DNA of 64,000 nt from Pantoea sp. Ap-967 (GCF_011752565.1 NZ_VWXK01000007.1:124001-188000), one strand, 5' to 3'. Counted from the stretch's first letter, positions 9,060 to 17,310 are shown. Numbers and translations: made by a program. Notes: generated by a model not told the origin, from the letters alone.

Positions 9060-9653
9060 ATGCGCGCGATGATCCTGGTGATGCTGTGGCTGGCGGCGGC
9101 AAGCGCCCAGGCCGATGTGTACATTTCCATCGATGCCAAGGGCGGCTACGTACTGAGCAACGTTCACCGGCCGGGGCGCCATTACGACCGGGTGATCAGC
9201 GAACCTGTGGCCCAGGCCGGCCCCCGCGATGCGCAGCTGATCACCGGCCGGCCCTATGCCGACCTGGTGGCGGCGGCGGCACGTGCGCACAATGTGCCCC
9301 AGGCGCTGTTGCATGCGTTGATCAAGGCTGAGTCCGGCTACAACCCCAAGGCCCGCTCACGGGCCGGCGCCGTGGGCTTGATGCAACTGATGCCCGACAC
9401 GGCCCGGGAAATGGGCGTGGAGGATATCCTCGACCCCGAGGACAACGTGCAGGGCGGTGCGCGCTACCTCAAGCGCATGCTGACCTTGTTCGACAACGAC
9501 ATTACCCTGGCCGTGGCCGCCTACAACGCAGGCCCCGACGCGGTGCTGCGCCGCGGCGCGGTGCCGCCGTTCGCCGAAACCCGGCGCTACGTGCCGGCGG
9601 TGTTGCGCGAGTACCGCAAGCTGCAGGGGCTGGCCGACGATTCACCGCTGTAA
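9060..9653 (+). CDS. Periplasmic lytic transglycosylase (SLT domain)
   Basis: A 197-residue exported enzyme: signal peptide of about 18 residues ending in ASAQA, a short N-terminal DUF4124-like part, then the goose-lysozyme-type SLT domain. The catalytic Glu lies in LIKAESGYNPKARS, followed by GAVGLMQLMP and AAYNAGPDAV, which form the glycan cleft. It cleaves peptidoglycan strands to anhydro-muropeptides. Such small enzymes often open the wall for secretion machines or pili, which fits the divergent gspG-gspF pair. The long frame upstream of 9060 is antisense of gspG; the ATG follows GGGGAGG. Confidence 0.88.
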   Translation: MRAMILVMLWLAAASAQADVYISIDAKGGYVLSNVHRPGRHYDRVISEPVAQAGPRDAQLITGRPYADLVAAAARAHNVPQALLHALIKAESGYNPKARSRAGAVGLMQLMPDTAREMGVEDILDPEDNVQGGARYLKRMLTLFDNDITLAVAAYNAGPDAVLRRGAVPPFAETRRYVPAVLREYRKLQGLADDSPL

Positions 9654-9755
9654 CCGGGGAGGGCTGCATAAAGCGCGCATTTCGTCCTGAACCACGCGGG
9701 GTTTCCCCAACACTGGGCTATAACCTTCAACAGGTGCCCAGCCGTGGAGTCCGAC

Positions 9756-11216
9756 ATGGACATCGCCCCCCGTCACGCCATGCCAGCGCCGCCTGCCGGC
9801 AGCGAGGCCAGCGCCGCGCGCAAGCCATTCGACCTGTTGCGCTGGTACGCCTGGGTCAGCCTGGCATTCATCCTCTCGGTGGCGGCAGGGCTGGGGCTGA
9901 TCTCCAGCCGCTTCATCATCGATGAGAGCATCGAGCGCGACGCCTTGCTCACGGCGCAGTTCATCACCTCGATTGCCGATGCCGAGGTGCGCCATGTGTC
10001 GATCCCCGATATACGCACCATGGGCGAACTGCTCGACCCGCGCACCGACCATACGGCCATGCCGGGTGTCGACCCCCAGGCGCGGCGCAAGGCCCGTGGC
10101 GAGTTCCTGGACCATATCGCCCATCTGCCCGACATGCTGCTGGTGAACATCTATGCCCCGGACCGCACGGTGATCTGGTCGAGCAACCCGGCGTTGATGG
10201 GCAAGCTGATCGAAGGCGACGAGGACCTGGACCGGGCCTTCGAGTATCGCCTGCGGGTGTCGGCGAGCTACCACTCTGTCGAGCAGGCGCGCAGCGAGCA
10301 GAAGTTCATCACGCCCCCCGAGCAATTGTTCATCGAAAACTACATACCGCTGCTCGATGCCGACGCCGACGAGGTCATGGCCATGGTGGAGATCTACAAG
10401 GAGCCCCACGACCTGATCGTGCGTATCGAGCATGGCCTGATCCTGCTTTGGGTGGCCATCGCCGTTGGTGCTGCGCTGGTGTATGTCGGCCTGTACACCA
10501 TCATGCGCCGGGCCGTGCGGTTGATGGCGGTGCAACAGAAACGCTTGATCGGCAGTGAAACCTATGTGGCCCTGGGCGAGGTGTCGTCGGCCGTGGCCCA
10601 CAGCCTGCGCAACCCGCTGGCCAGCATTCGCTCCAGCGCAGAGCTGGCCCAGGCCTTCGACGAGGGCCCGGCGCAACGCAACATCAACGAAATCATCAGC
10701 CAGGTCGACCGCATGTCGCAGTGGATTCGCCAGCTGTTGCAGTCGCTGCGCCCGCTCAATGACGAGACGGTGCCGGTGGAGTTGTCCCAGGCCCTGCAAG
10801 AAAGCCTGCAGGCCTTCGCCGTGCCGTTGGCCCGTGCGGGTGTGGCCCTGGATGTTCCCGCGTTGCCGGCGGTTCAGGTGCTGGCTCAGCCGGCGTTGCT
10901 CGCGCAGGTGTTCAGCAGCTTGATCGACAACGCGCTGGAGTCGATGGGCGAGGGCGGGCGGCTGAAGGTGGAGCTGGTGAAGCGCGACCGGCGCAGCGTT
11001 ACCCTGCGCCTGTCCGACAACGGCAAGGGCATGAGCGAGCAGCAGCAACGCATGGCCTTCAGGCCATTTTTCAGTACCAAGCAGGGCGGCCTGGGTGTGG
11101 GGCTGGTGCTGGTGCGGCGGATCATGGAGCGCTTCGGCGGCTCGGTCAGGTTGAGCAGCAGCCAGGGGCACGGCACCCGGGTATCGCTGACCTTTCGCTT
11201 GGCGAATAAAGGATAA
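9756..11216 (+). CDS. NtrB-like sensor histidine kinase (first of two paralogues)
   Basis: A 486-residue inner-membrane kinase. Membrane spans lie at about 30-52 and 228-250; the periplasmic part between them (about 170 residues) carries DHIAHLPDMLLVNIYAPDRT. The H-box VAHSLRNPLASIRSSAEL has the phosphorylated His at 282. The ATPase part follows with N-box IDNALESM, G1 DNGKGM and G2 GGLGVGLVL. The H-box type is that of kinases that pair with NtrC-class activators. It is about half identical to the next kinase. A GTG at 9744 is a possible alternative start. Partner by position: the sigma-54 activator at 12970. Confidence 0.88.
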   Translation: MDIAPRHAMPAPPAGSEASAARKPFDLLRWYAWVSLAFILSVAAGLGLISSRFIIDESIERDALLTAQFITSIADAEVRHVSIPDIRTMGELLDPRTDHTAMPGVDPQARRKARGEFLDHIAHLPDMLLVNIYAPDRTVIWSSNPALMGKLIEGDEDLDRAFEYRLRVSASYHSVEQARSEQKFITPPEQLFIENYIPLLDADADEVMAMVEIYKEPHDLIVRIEHGLILLWVAIAVGAALVYVGLYTIMRRAVRLMAVQQKRLIGSETYVALGEVSSAVAHSLRNPLASIRSSAELAQAFDEGPAQRNINEIISQVDRMSQWIRQLLQSLRPLNDETVPVELSQALQESLQAFAVPLARAGVALDVPALPAVQVLAQPALLAQVFSSLIDNALESMGEGGRLKVELVKRDRRSVTLRLSDNGKGMSEQQQRMAFRPFFSTKQGGLGVGLVLVRRIMERFGGSVRLSSSQGHGTRVSLTFRLANKG

Positions 11217-11504
11217 TTTGCATCAAGTATTTCTTGTAAATAACTGATAAATAAAGGCTTATGGTTTTTGGGTGAAAAATACCCAAATGTGGGGAATTTT
11301 CATGATAAGGAATCTAGGATGTAGTAGTAATGCATTGATATTTATGGATATTTAAATTGGGTTTACCGTTGGCTGATTTTTTGCTTTTACCCATGTGCGA
11401 CACACGGCCGTTACGTCAGTCAGGGACAGCGCCACCCTATCGCTACCAGTCGTAGCAGTGAGTGGGTGGCCTTCTGAATAACATCCCCAAGCGGGAGCCA
11501 TGCG
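11217..11504. other. AT-rich intergenic region between the two kinases
   Basis: This 288-base stretch is strikingly richer in A and T than its surroundings over its first 170 bases. It holds a perfect 7-bp stem-loop (TTTGGGT at 11267-11273 and ACCCAAA at 11281-11287, loop GAAAAAT). It is probably the promoter region of the second kinase and the activator gene. No TGGCAC-N5-TTGCA sigma-54 promoter was found by eye. Confidence 0.5.
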
Positions 11505-12995
11505 ATGCAGATGCTGGGAAACGACCTTCCAGGCAAAACGGCAAGCCTGCCTGCCAGTGGCCTTGCCGCGCCGTTTCAGCCGTTCAACCTGCTGCGCTGG
11601 TTCTCGCTGATCAGCCTGCTGATCATCACGGCGGTGGCCGGTGGCCTGGGCTATGTTTCCACCCGTTTCGTCGTGCGCGACAGCGTGCAGCGCGACGCCA
11701 TGCTCACCGCCCAGTTCATCCAGGCCATGGCCCAGGCCGAGGTGCGCCACTCGCAGCTGCCGCCAGGTACCACCATGGGCGAGCTGATCGACGCGCGCTT
11801 TGACCAGCAGCACCTGCAGTTCAGCCCGGCCTTGGCCGAGTCGACACGGGAGGAATTCCTCGACCATGTCGCGCACCTGCCCGACGCCTTGCTGGCCAAT
11901 GTCTATGCCAGGGACCGCAGTATCGTCTGGTCGACCAACCCGTCACTGGTGGGCAAGCGCATCAGCGATGACGATGACCTGGAGCACGCCTTCCGCTCGC
12001 GCAAGTCGGTTTCCGCCAGTTACCACAAGCCTGAGGAAGACCGCGAGGAGCAGCAGTTCGAGCGTGAGCCGCGCCACCTGTTCATCGAGAACTACATTCC
12101 GCTGTTCGACAGCCAGGGCGAGCAGGTGCTGGCCATGGTCGAGATCTATAAAGAGCCCCAGGACCTGATTCGCCGCATCCAGCGCGGCTATGTGCTGATC
12201 TGGGCCTCGACCCTGGTGGGTGGGGCGCTGATCTACTTCGGCCTGTTCTGGATCGTGCGCCGGGCATCGCTGATGCTGCAGCACCAGCAGGAGCGGTTGG
12301 TGGCCAGCGAAACCTATGTGGCGCTGGGGGAAATGTCCTCGGCGGTGGCCCACAGCCTGCGCAACCCGCTGGCCAACATTCGCTCCAGCGCCGAGCTGGC
12401 GCAGGAAATCGCCAGCCCGCTGGCGCAGAAGAACATCACCGACATCATCAGCCAGGTCGACCGCATGTCGCGCTGGGTGCGCGAGCTGCTGGTGTCGCTG
12501 CGCCCGACCAGCGACAACCCCGAAGTGGTGGACCTGGTGGCGGCCATCGAAGACACCTACCTGGCGTTCGCCCAGCAGATCGAGCGCAATGGCGTGCGGT
12601 TCACCTTCGAAGGGCCGCAGCTGCAATGGGTGGCCAGCCAGTCGCTGCAGCTTACGCAGATTCTCAACAGCTTGTTCTCCAACGCCCTGGAAGCCATGCC
12701 CAAGGGTGGCGAGCTGCGTGCCCAGGTGACTGTGCAGGACGGTGGGCGCGCGCAGTTGCTGTTGAGCGATACCGGCAAGGGCATGACCCAGCAACAGGAG
12801 CGGATGGTGTTCAAGCCGTTCTTCACCACCAAGCAGGGCGGCCTGGGCGTGGGCCTTGCCCTGGTCAAACGCATCATGGAACGTTTCGGCGGCTCGGTCA
12901 GCCTGAGCAGCCGTGAAGAGGAAGGAACCCGCGTCAGCCTCACTTTCAATATTGCAGCGGGAGGGGACCATGGACCACAGCATTCTGGTCGTTGA
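11505..12995 (+). CDS. NtrB-like sensor histidine kinase (second paralogue)
   Basis: A 496-residue paralogue of the kinase just upstream, same architecture: span near 35-57, a periplasmic sensor of about 170 residues with DHVAHLPDALLANVYARDRS, a second span near 228-250, H-box VAHSLRNPLANIRSSAEL (His283), then SNALEAM, DTGKGM and GGLGVGLAL. The two share the flanking phrases IPLxDxxxxxVxAMVEIYKEP and ERFGGSV. The start is ATG 11505 or 11511. Its 3' end overlaps the activator gene by 26 bases, so the two are coupled and probably a cognate pair. Confidence 0.88.
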   Translation: MQMLGNDLPGKTASLPASGLAAPFQPFNLLRWFSLISLLIITAVAGGLGYVSTRFVVRDSVQRDAMLTAQFIQAMAQAEVRHSQLPPGTTMGELIDARFDQQHLQFSPALAESTREEFLDHVAHLPDALLANVYARDRSIVWSTNPSLVGKRISDDDDLEHAFRSRKSVSASYHKPEEDREEQQFEREPRHLFIENYIPLFDSQGEQVLAMVEIYKEPQDLIRRIQRGYVLIWASTLVGGALIYFGLFWIVRRASLMLQHQQERLVASETYVALGEMSSAVAHSLRNPLANIRSSAELAQEIASPLAQKNITDIISQVDRMSRWVRELLVSLRPTSDNPEVVDLVAAIEDTYLAFAQQIERNGVRFTFEGPQLQWVASQSLQLTQILNSLFSNALEAMPKGGELRAQVTVQDGGRAQLLLSDTGKGMTQQQERMVFKPFFTTKQGGLGVGLALVKRIMERFGGSVSLSSREEEGTRVSLTFNIAAGGDHGPQHSGR

Positions 12996-14394
12996 GGACG
13001 ATGAGGTTCTCGGCGAGAACATTCGCACCTACCTGAGCCTCAAGGGCTACGAAGTGGTGCTCTGCGACACCGCGGAACTTGCCTTGGAGCAGATCAAGCG
13101 GGCGCAGCCCGACGCGGTGCTCACCGACAACTCGCTGCCCGGCATGAGCGGCCACGACCTGCTGCGTACACTGGTGGCGCAGGCGCCGGAGTTGAAGGTG
13201 ATCATGATGACCGGCTACGGCAACGTCGAGGATGCCGTGCAGGCCATGAAGGAGGGCGCCTTTCACTACCTGACCAAGCCGGTGGTGCTGGCCGAGCTAA
13301 AGCTGACCCTGGACAAAGCGCTGGCCACCGAGCGCATGGAACGGACCTTGTCGTTCTACCAGGAGCGCGAGGCGCAGAAGTCGGGCTTGCAGGCGTTGAT
13401 TGGCGAGTCGCCGGCGATGGTCAGCCTCAAGCACACCCTGCAGCAGGTGCTCGACGCCGAGCGGCGCATGGCCAGCGACGACTTGCCGCCGGTGCTGGTG
13501 GAGGGTGAAACCGGCACCGGCAAGGAGCTGGTCGCCCGGGCCCTGCATTTCGATGGCTCGCGTGCCAAGGGGCCGTTCATCGAGTTCAACTGTGCGTCGA
13601 TCCCGGCCAACCTGCTGGAAGCCGAGCTGTTCGGCCATGAGAAGGGCGCCTTTACCGATGCCAAGGAGCGTCGCGTCGGGCTGGTGGAGGCGGCCGATGG
13701 TGGCACCTTGTTCCTCGATGAAATCGGCGAGATGGACCTGGTGCTCCAGGCCAAGCTGCTCAAGTTGCTGGAGGACCGCAGCATTCGCCGGATTGGTGCG
13801 GTGAAGGAGCGCAAGGTCGACCTGCGGGTCATCAGTGCCACCAACTGCAACCTGGAGCAGATGGTGCAGCAGGGCAAGTTTCGCCGCGACTTGTTCTTCC
13901 GCCTGCGCATCATTGCCCTGAAGGTGCCGCGCCTGCATGCGCGTGGGCAGGATGTGCTGTTGCTGGCCCGGCATTTCCTGGCCCACCACGGGCGCCGCTA
14001 CGGCAAGCCGAACTTGCGCTTCAGTGCCGAGGCCGAAGCGCTGATGCTCAGTTACACCTGGCCCGGCAATGTGCGTGAACTGCGCAACATGCTGGAGCAA
14101 ACGGTGCTGTTGGCGCCCAACGAGGTGGTGCAGGCGCACCAGCTAAACCTGTGCATGACGCTGGTTGACGAGCCGCTGGCGCAGCCCACGGCGACCGTGT
14201 ACGAGATGCCCCGCTACGAGCCGCAAGCGTGCACCAGCTTGCCGGACATGGAGCGGGACCTGGTGTGCAAGACCCTGGACCGCACCGACTGGAACGTGAC
14301 CAAGTCGGCGCGGATTTTGGGGCTTTCGCGGGATATGCTGCGTTACCGGATTGAAAAGCTCGGGTTGAGCCGGCCCGACAAGCGGCAGTGGTGA
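12970..14394 (+). CDS. NtrC-family sigma-54 response regulator with GAFTDA loop
   Basis: A 474-residue activator: receiver domain (acidic pocket E9/D10/D11, phospho-acceptor D53, Lys in TKPV), AAA+ domain (Walker A GETGTGKE, Walker [13 protein letters not shown], arginine-finger region RRDLFFRLRI) and a C-terminal Fis-type helix-turn-helix ending in GLSRDMLRYRIEKLGL. The sigma-54 contact loop, normally GAFTGA, reads GAFTDA at 226-231 (Gly to Asp at 230). Start: ATG 12970 after GGGAGGGG, overlapping the kinase gene; the in-frame ATG at 12913 is less likely. Inferred job: turn on sigma-54 promoters in answer to one or both upstream kinases; the targets are unknown, though the gspGF/transglycosylase genes are the nearest candidates. 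Confidence 0.92.
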   Translation: MDHSILVVEDDEVLGENIRTYLSLKGYEVVLCDTAELALEQIKRAQPDAVLTDNSLPGMSGHDLLRTLVAQAPELKVIMMTGYGNVEDAVQAMKEGAFHYLTKPVVLAELKLTLDKALATERMERTLSFYQEREAQKSGLQALIGESPAMVSLKHTLQQVLDAERRMASDDLPPVLVEGETGTGKELVARALHFDGSRAKGPFIEFNCASIPANLLEAELFGHEKGAFTDAKERRVGLVEAADGGTLFLDEIGEMDLVLQAKLLKLLEDRSIRRIGAVKERKVDLRVISATNCNLEQMVQQGKFRRDLFFRLRIIALKVPRLHARGQDVLLLARHFLAHHGRRYGKPNLRFSAEAEALMLSYTWPGNVRELRNMLEQTVLLAPNEVVQAHQLNLCMTLVDEPLAQPTATVYEMPRYEPQACTSLPDMERDLVCKTLDRTDWNVTKSARILGLSRDMLRYRIEKLGLSRPDKRQW

Positions 14395-14399
14395 GCGCT

Positions 14400-14593
14400 C
14401 TGATTTAACGAAGCATCCTGTAGAAGATAACCCAGCCCCTGCGGGCTGCGCTGTCGCGCAGGGAACATTGCACGTAGGCGCGCCGCCATCCTTTGTAGGA
14501 GCGGGCTTGCCCCGCGAACACCGGCGCAGCCATGCACCGCGGTGCTTGCTTCGCGGGTCAAGCCCGCTCCTACAGGATTCTCCGTTAAATCAG
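14400..14593. mobile_element. MITE-like element with 24-bp terminal inverted repeats and an internal REP pair
   Basis: The ends CTGATTTAACGAAGCATCCT... (14400-14423) and its complement (14570-14593) match at 22 of 24 positions. Inside are a GATAACCCAGCCC...GCGCAGGGAAC palindromic stretch (14425-14466) and a REP pair (14495-14573). It has no coding capacity. Single copies of the same end sequence sit at 39930-39953 and 48682-48705, each also joined to a REP. It lies 5 bases after the activator gene's stop codon. Mobility is inferred from structure; no target-site duplication was established. Confidence 0.55.
14495..14573. repeat. Paired REP palindrome (GTAGGAGCGGGC type)
   Basis: Same family as 5437-5521 and 48601-48685: GTAGGAGCGGGCTTGCCCCG facing CGGGTCAAGCCCGCTCCTAC. 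It forms the right half of the MITE-like element at 14400-14593. Confidence 0.85.
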
Positions 14594-14639
14594 ATATTTG
14601 CGGTTTGTTCCATAGGGGCGGGGTGAGAGGGGCAACCTG

Positions 14640-14888
14640 TTAGCGCTGTGTTTCGCCGCTACCCTGGCCGCCCATGCCCTCCGAGCCACTGCCATCCATT
14701 CCCGGCAGGTCGCGGTCATCGTTCAGCTTGGCCGGCGGATTCTCGGGGGCGTCACCCTGTATGCGCGGGTCGGTGTCCCGTGGCATGGGCTTTTCGATCG
14801 GGTTCAGGGTGCTGTCGACCCCAGGCTGTGGCGCCGGGTTGTGCGGGTCGTCGGGGTAGACAGCACACGCCAGGCCAACGCCGCCCCG
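14640..14888 (-). pseudogene. Truncated copy 1 of the small exported protein (no signal peptide)
   Basis: Reads YPDDPHNPAPQPGVDSTLNP through GSGETQR in the same frame as the intact gene, but upstream of the tail lies GGVGLACAV and then a REP pair in place of a start codon and signal peptide. The open frame continues through the REP, but no plausible start with a ribosome site was found. GVGLACA looks like the end of a former signal peptide. It is probably not expressed. Confidence 0.75.
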
Positions 14889-15001
14889 GTAGGAGCGAGC
14901 GTAGCTCGCGATGGGCTGCAGAGCAGCCCCGGCGGTAAGCGCCGCGAAGCTGAGAGCTAGGGGCCGCTGCGCGCCCCATCGCGAGCTGCGCTCGCTCCTA
15001 C
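14889..15001. repeat. Paired REP palindrome (GTAGGAGCGAGC type), first array copy
   Basis: GTAGGAGCGAGCGTAGCTCG facing CGAGCTGCGCTCGCTCCTAC, with inner GGGCTGCAGAGCAGCCC. It is repeated exactly 409 bases downstream. Confidence 0.85.
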
Positions 15002-15048
15002 AGGGAATTCGCGATGCAATTAGGCTGGTGCGGCGAGGGGATAGGCTA

Positions 15049-15297
15049 TCAGCGCTGTGTGTCGCCGCTACCCTGACGGCCCATGCCCTCCGAGCCACTG
15101 CCATCCATTCCCGGCAGGTCGCGGGGATCGTTCAGCTTGGCCGGCGGATTCTCGGGGTCGTCACCCTGTATGCGCGGGTCGGTGTCCCGTGGCATGGGCT
15201 TTTCGATCGGGTTCAGGGTGCTGTCGACCCCGGGCTGTGGCGCCGGGTTGTGGGGGGCGTCGGGGTAGACAGCGCACGCCAGGCCAACGCCGCCCCG
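15049..15297 (-). pseudogene. Truncated copy 2 of the small exported protein (no signal peptide)
   Basis: Second tail copy, beginning YPDAPHNP and ending GSGDTQR, joined to a REP pair exactly as copy 1. It differs from the intact gene by a few residues (for example Asp to Ala after YPD, and NDPRDLP for NDDRDLP). The open frame has no credible start or export signal. Confidence 0.75.
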
Positions 15298-15410
15298 GTA
15301 GGAGCGAGCGTAGCTCGCGATGGGCTGCAGAGCAGCCCCGGCGGTAAGCGCCGCGAAGCTGAGACGTTGGGGCCGCTGCGCGCCCCATCGCGAGCTGCGC
15401 TCGCTCCTAC
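15298..15410. repeat. Paired REP palindrome (GTAGGAGCGAGC type), second array copy
   Basis: Nearly identical to the pair at 14889-15001; only a few bases in the central spacer differ. Confidence 0.85.
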
Positions 15411-15457
15411 AGGGAATTCGCGATGCAGTTAGGCTGCCGCGGCGAGGGGATAGGCTA

Positions 15458-15751
15458 TCAGCGCTGTGTGTCGCCGCTACCCTGGCGGCCCATGCCCTCC
15501 GAGCCGCTGCCATCCATCCCCGGCAGGTCGCGGTCATCGTTCAGCTTGGCCGGCGGATTCTCGGGGTCGTCACCCTGTATGCGCGGGTCGGTGTCCCGTG
15601 GCATGGGCTTTTCGATCGGGTTCAGGGTGCTGTCGACCCCAGGCTGTGGCGCCGGGTTGTGCGGGTCGTCGGGGTAGGTTGGCCCGGTGCCGATGGCCAG
15701 GGCCAGCGGCGAGGCGAGCAGGGCGGCAAGCAGAAGACTTGAACGGGTCAT
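15458..15751 (-). CDS. Small exported Pro/Asp-rich protein, intact copy
   Basis: A 97-residue protein with a cleavable signal peptide (MTRSSLLLAALLASPLALA, cleavage near 19-20) and a polar, low-complexity mature part rich in Pro, Asp, Asn and Gly. It should be periplasmic or secreted; no family or function is recognised. ATG 15751 follows AAGGAG at good distance. It lies 83 bases downstream of the gluconate permease gene on the same strand, so may be read through from it. Its 3' part is the source of the two truncated copies at 14640 and 15049. Confidence 0.8.
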   Translation of the reverse strand: MTRSSLLLAALLASPLALAIGTGPTYPDDPHNPAPQPGVDSTLNPIEKPMPRDTDPRIQGDDPENPPAKLNDDRDLPGMDGSGSEGMGRQGSGDTQR

Positions 15752-15834
15752 GGCAGGCTCCTTTGCTTCGGGCAGGGCATGTACCCCTTTTGTCCCTGCC
15801 CGAAGCCGCAACGTGCCAGACCGCCGATCAGCGG

Positions 15835-17187
15835 TCACACCACCGTGGAAAGGGCCATGATCAGGATGATGCCGACGATCGACAGGATCGTCTCCATCAT
15901 GCTCCAGGTCTTGAAGGTTTCGGCCACGGTCATGTTGAAATACTGCTTCACCAGCCAGAAGCCGGCATCGTTGACGTGGGACAGAATCAGCGACCCCGCG
16001 CCAGTGGCCAGCACCAGCAGTTCACGGTTCACCCCCGGCACCAGGTCGATCACCGGCGCGACGATGCCAGCACCGGTGATGGTGGCCACAGTGGCAGAAC
16101 CGGTGGCGATGCGGATCACCGCCGCCACCAGCCAGGCCAGCAGGATGGGCGAAATCTGGGCTTGCACGGCCATTTGCCCGATCACGTTGCCCACGCCGGT
16201 GTCCACCAACATCTGCTTGAAGCCGCCACCGGCGCCGACGATCAGCACGATCGCGGCGGTTGGCGCCAGGCTCTGGTCGAGCATCTTCATGATCTGCTGG
16301 CGGCTGAAGCCGCGCGCCGAACCAAAGGTGTAGAAGGCCAGCAGCAGGGCCGCGAGCAGGGCCGTGATCGGGTGGCCGATCAGGTCCATCCACTGGCGCA
16401 CGATGTGCTCGGCAGGCAACACCACGTCGGCGAAGGTCTTGAGCAGCATCAGCACCACCGGCAGCAGCACGGTCACCAGGGTGATGGTGAAGCTGGGCAG
16501 GTTGCTTTGGTCGGACTCCTTGGCGATCTGCTCCATCAGTTCCTGGGACGGGTTGCCCGGGATATGGCGGGCGATGAAGCTGCCGAACAGCGGGCCGGCA
16601 ATGATCGCGGTAGGCAGCGCCACCAGCAGCCCATAGAAGATGGTTTTACCGATGTCGGCGTGGAAAATGCCGATCGCCAGCAGTGGGCCCGGGTGCGGTG
16701 GAACCAGGCCGTGGACCACCGACAGGCCGGCCAGCAGCGGGATGCCGATCTTGATCAGCGACACGCCAGAGCGCCGGGCGACGATGAACACCAGCGGCAC
16801 CAGCAGCACGAAGCCGATTTCGAAGAACAGCGGGATGCCGACCAGGAAGGCGGCGCACATCATGGCCCAGTGCACGTTCTTCTTGCCAAAGGCGCGGATC
16901 AGCGTCTGCGCGATCTGGTCGGCGCCGCCGGAGTCGGCCATCAGCTTGCCAAGCATGGTGCCCAGGGCGAGGACGATGCCGACGAAGCCGAGCACGCCGC
17001 CGAAGCCGTCCTGGAACGACTTCATCACCTTGGCCACCGGCATGCCGGAGGTCAGGCCGAGGAACCCGGCAGCGAGGGTCAGGGCGACGAAGGGGTGAAC
17101 CTTGAAATGGGTGATCAGCAGAATCAGCCCGACGATGGTTACCAGGGCGTCGAGCAGCAGGTAGGTGTCTGTAGCCAGTCCGAACAT
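15835..17187 (-). CDS. gntP: Gluconate:proton symporter (GntP family)
   Basis: A 450-residue permease with about 12-14 hydrophobic segments and GntP-family landmarks: FEIGFVLLVPLVFIVARRSG near 122, HGLVPPHPGPLLAI near 160, GAGGGFKQMLVDTGVG near 320 and ATGSATVATITGAG near 365. It takes up D-gluconate for the kinase encoded just upstream. A GntR-type palindrome lies at 17272-17287, about 85 bases before the start codon, so the gene has its own operator besides any read-through from gntK. The substrate is inferred from family and neighbours. Confidence 0.93.
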   Translation of the reverse strand: MFGLATDTYLLLDALVTIVGLILLITHFKVHPFVALTLAAGFLGLTSGMPVAKVMKSFQDGFGGVLGFVGIVLALGTMLGKLMADSGGADQIAQTLIRAFGKKNVHWAMMCAAFLVGIPLFFEIGFVLLVPLVFIVARRSGVSLIKIGIPLLAGLSVVHGLVPPHPGPLLAIGIFHADIGKTIFYGLLVALPTAIIAGPLFGSFIARHIPGNPSQELMEQIAKESDQSNLPSFTITLVTVLLPVVLMLLKTFADVVLPAEHIVRQWMDLIGHPITALLAALLLAFYTFGSARGFSRQQIMKMLDQSLAPTAAIVLIVGAGGGFKQMLVDTGVGNVIGQMAVQAQISPILLAWLVAAVIRIATGSATVATITGAGIVAPVIDLVPGVNRELLVLATGAGSLILSHVNDAGFWLVKQYFNMTVAETFKTWSMMETILSIVGIILIMALSTVV

Positions 17188-17271
17188 GGTTTTGAGGCCT
17201 CGGTCTTATCGTTGTTTTTGGCGTTGCGTTAATAGAGCAGTTTTTTGGAACTTTCGCCGCGCTTTGGCGTC

Positions 17272-17287
17272 GAGACAGCGCTGTCTT
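17272..17287. promoter_or_regulatory. Putative GntR operator upstream of gntP
   Basis: GAGACAGCGCTGTCTT, a 16-base near-perfect palindrome matching the sites at 17869 and 17998. It lies in the gntK-gntP gap, in the place expected of an operator for the permease gene. Confidence 0.75.
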
Positions 17288-17310
17288 TGGTGAGCGGGAA
17301 AACCGCCGGG

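Larger units (their letters stand above)
14640..15678. repeat. Tandem array of a 409-bp unit: gene tail plus REP pair, about 2.5 copies
   Basis: Units begin at 14640, 15049 and 15458, exactly 409 bases apart. Each unit carries, on the minus strand, the last 70 or so codons of the small exported protein whose intact copy is at 15458-15751. In the first two units this tail is joined to a REP pair (14889-15001 and 15298-15410) instead of to the signal-peptide part. The third unit diverges near 15678, where the true N-terminus of the intact gene begins. The copies differ at only a few positions, so the array is recent. Confidence 0.9.

Noticed and set aside
11267..11287. Stem-loop in the AT-rich gap as a terminator for the first kinase gene
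   Set aside because: No T run follows on the plus strand and the stem is A/T-rich, so termination is doubtful; it is kept only as a described structure.
14640..15678. Evenly spaced repeats considered as a CRISPR array
   Set aside because: Units are 409 bases long with coding content and REP palindromes; there are no short repeats with unique spacers and no cas genes.
15466..17232. Open frame of 588 codons on the plus strand across gntP
   Set aside because: Shadow of the gluconate permease; the product is a His/Gln/Asp-rich low-complexity string with no family features.
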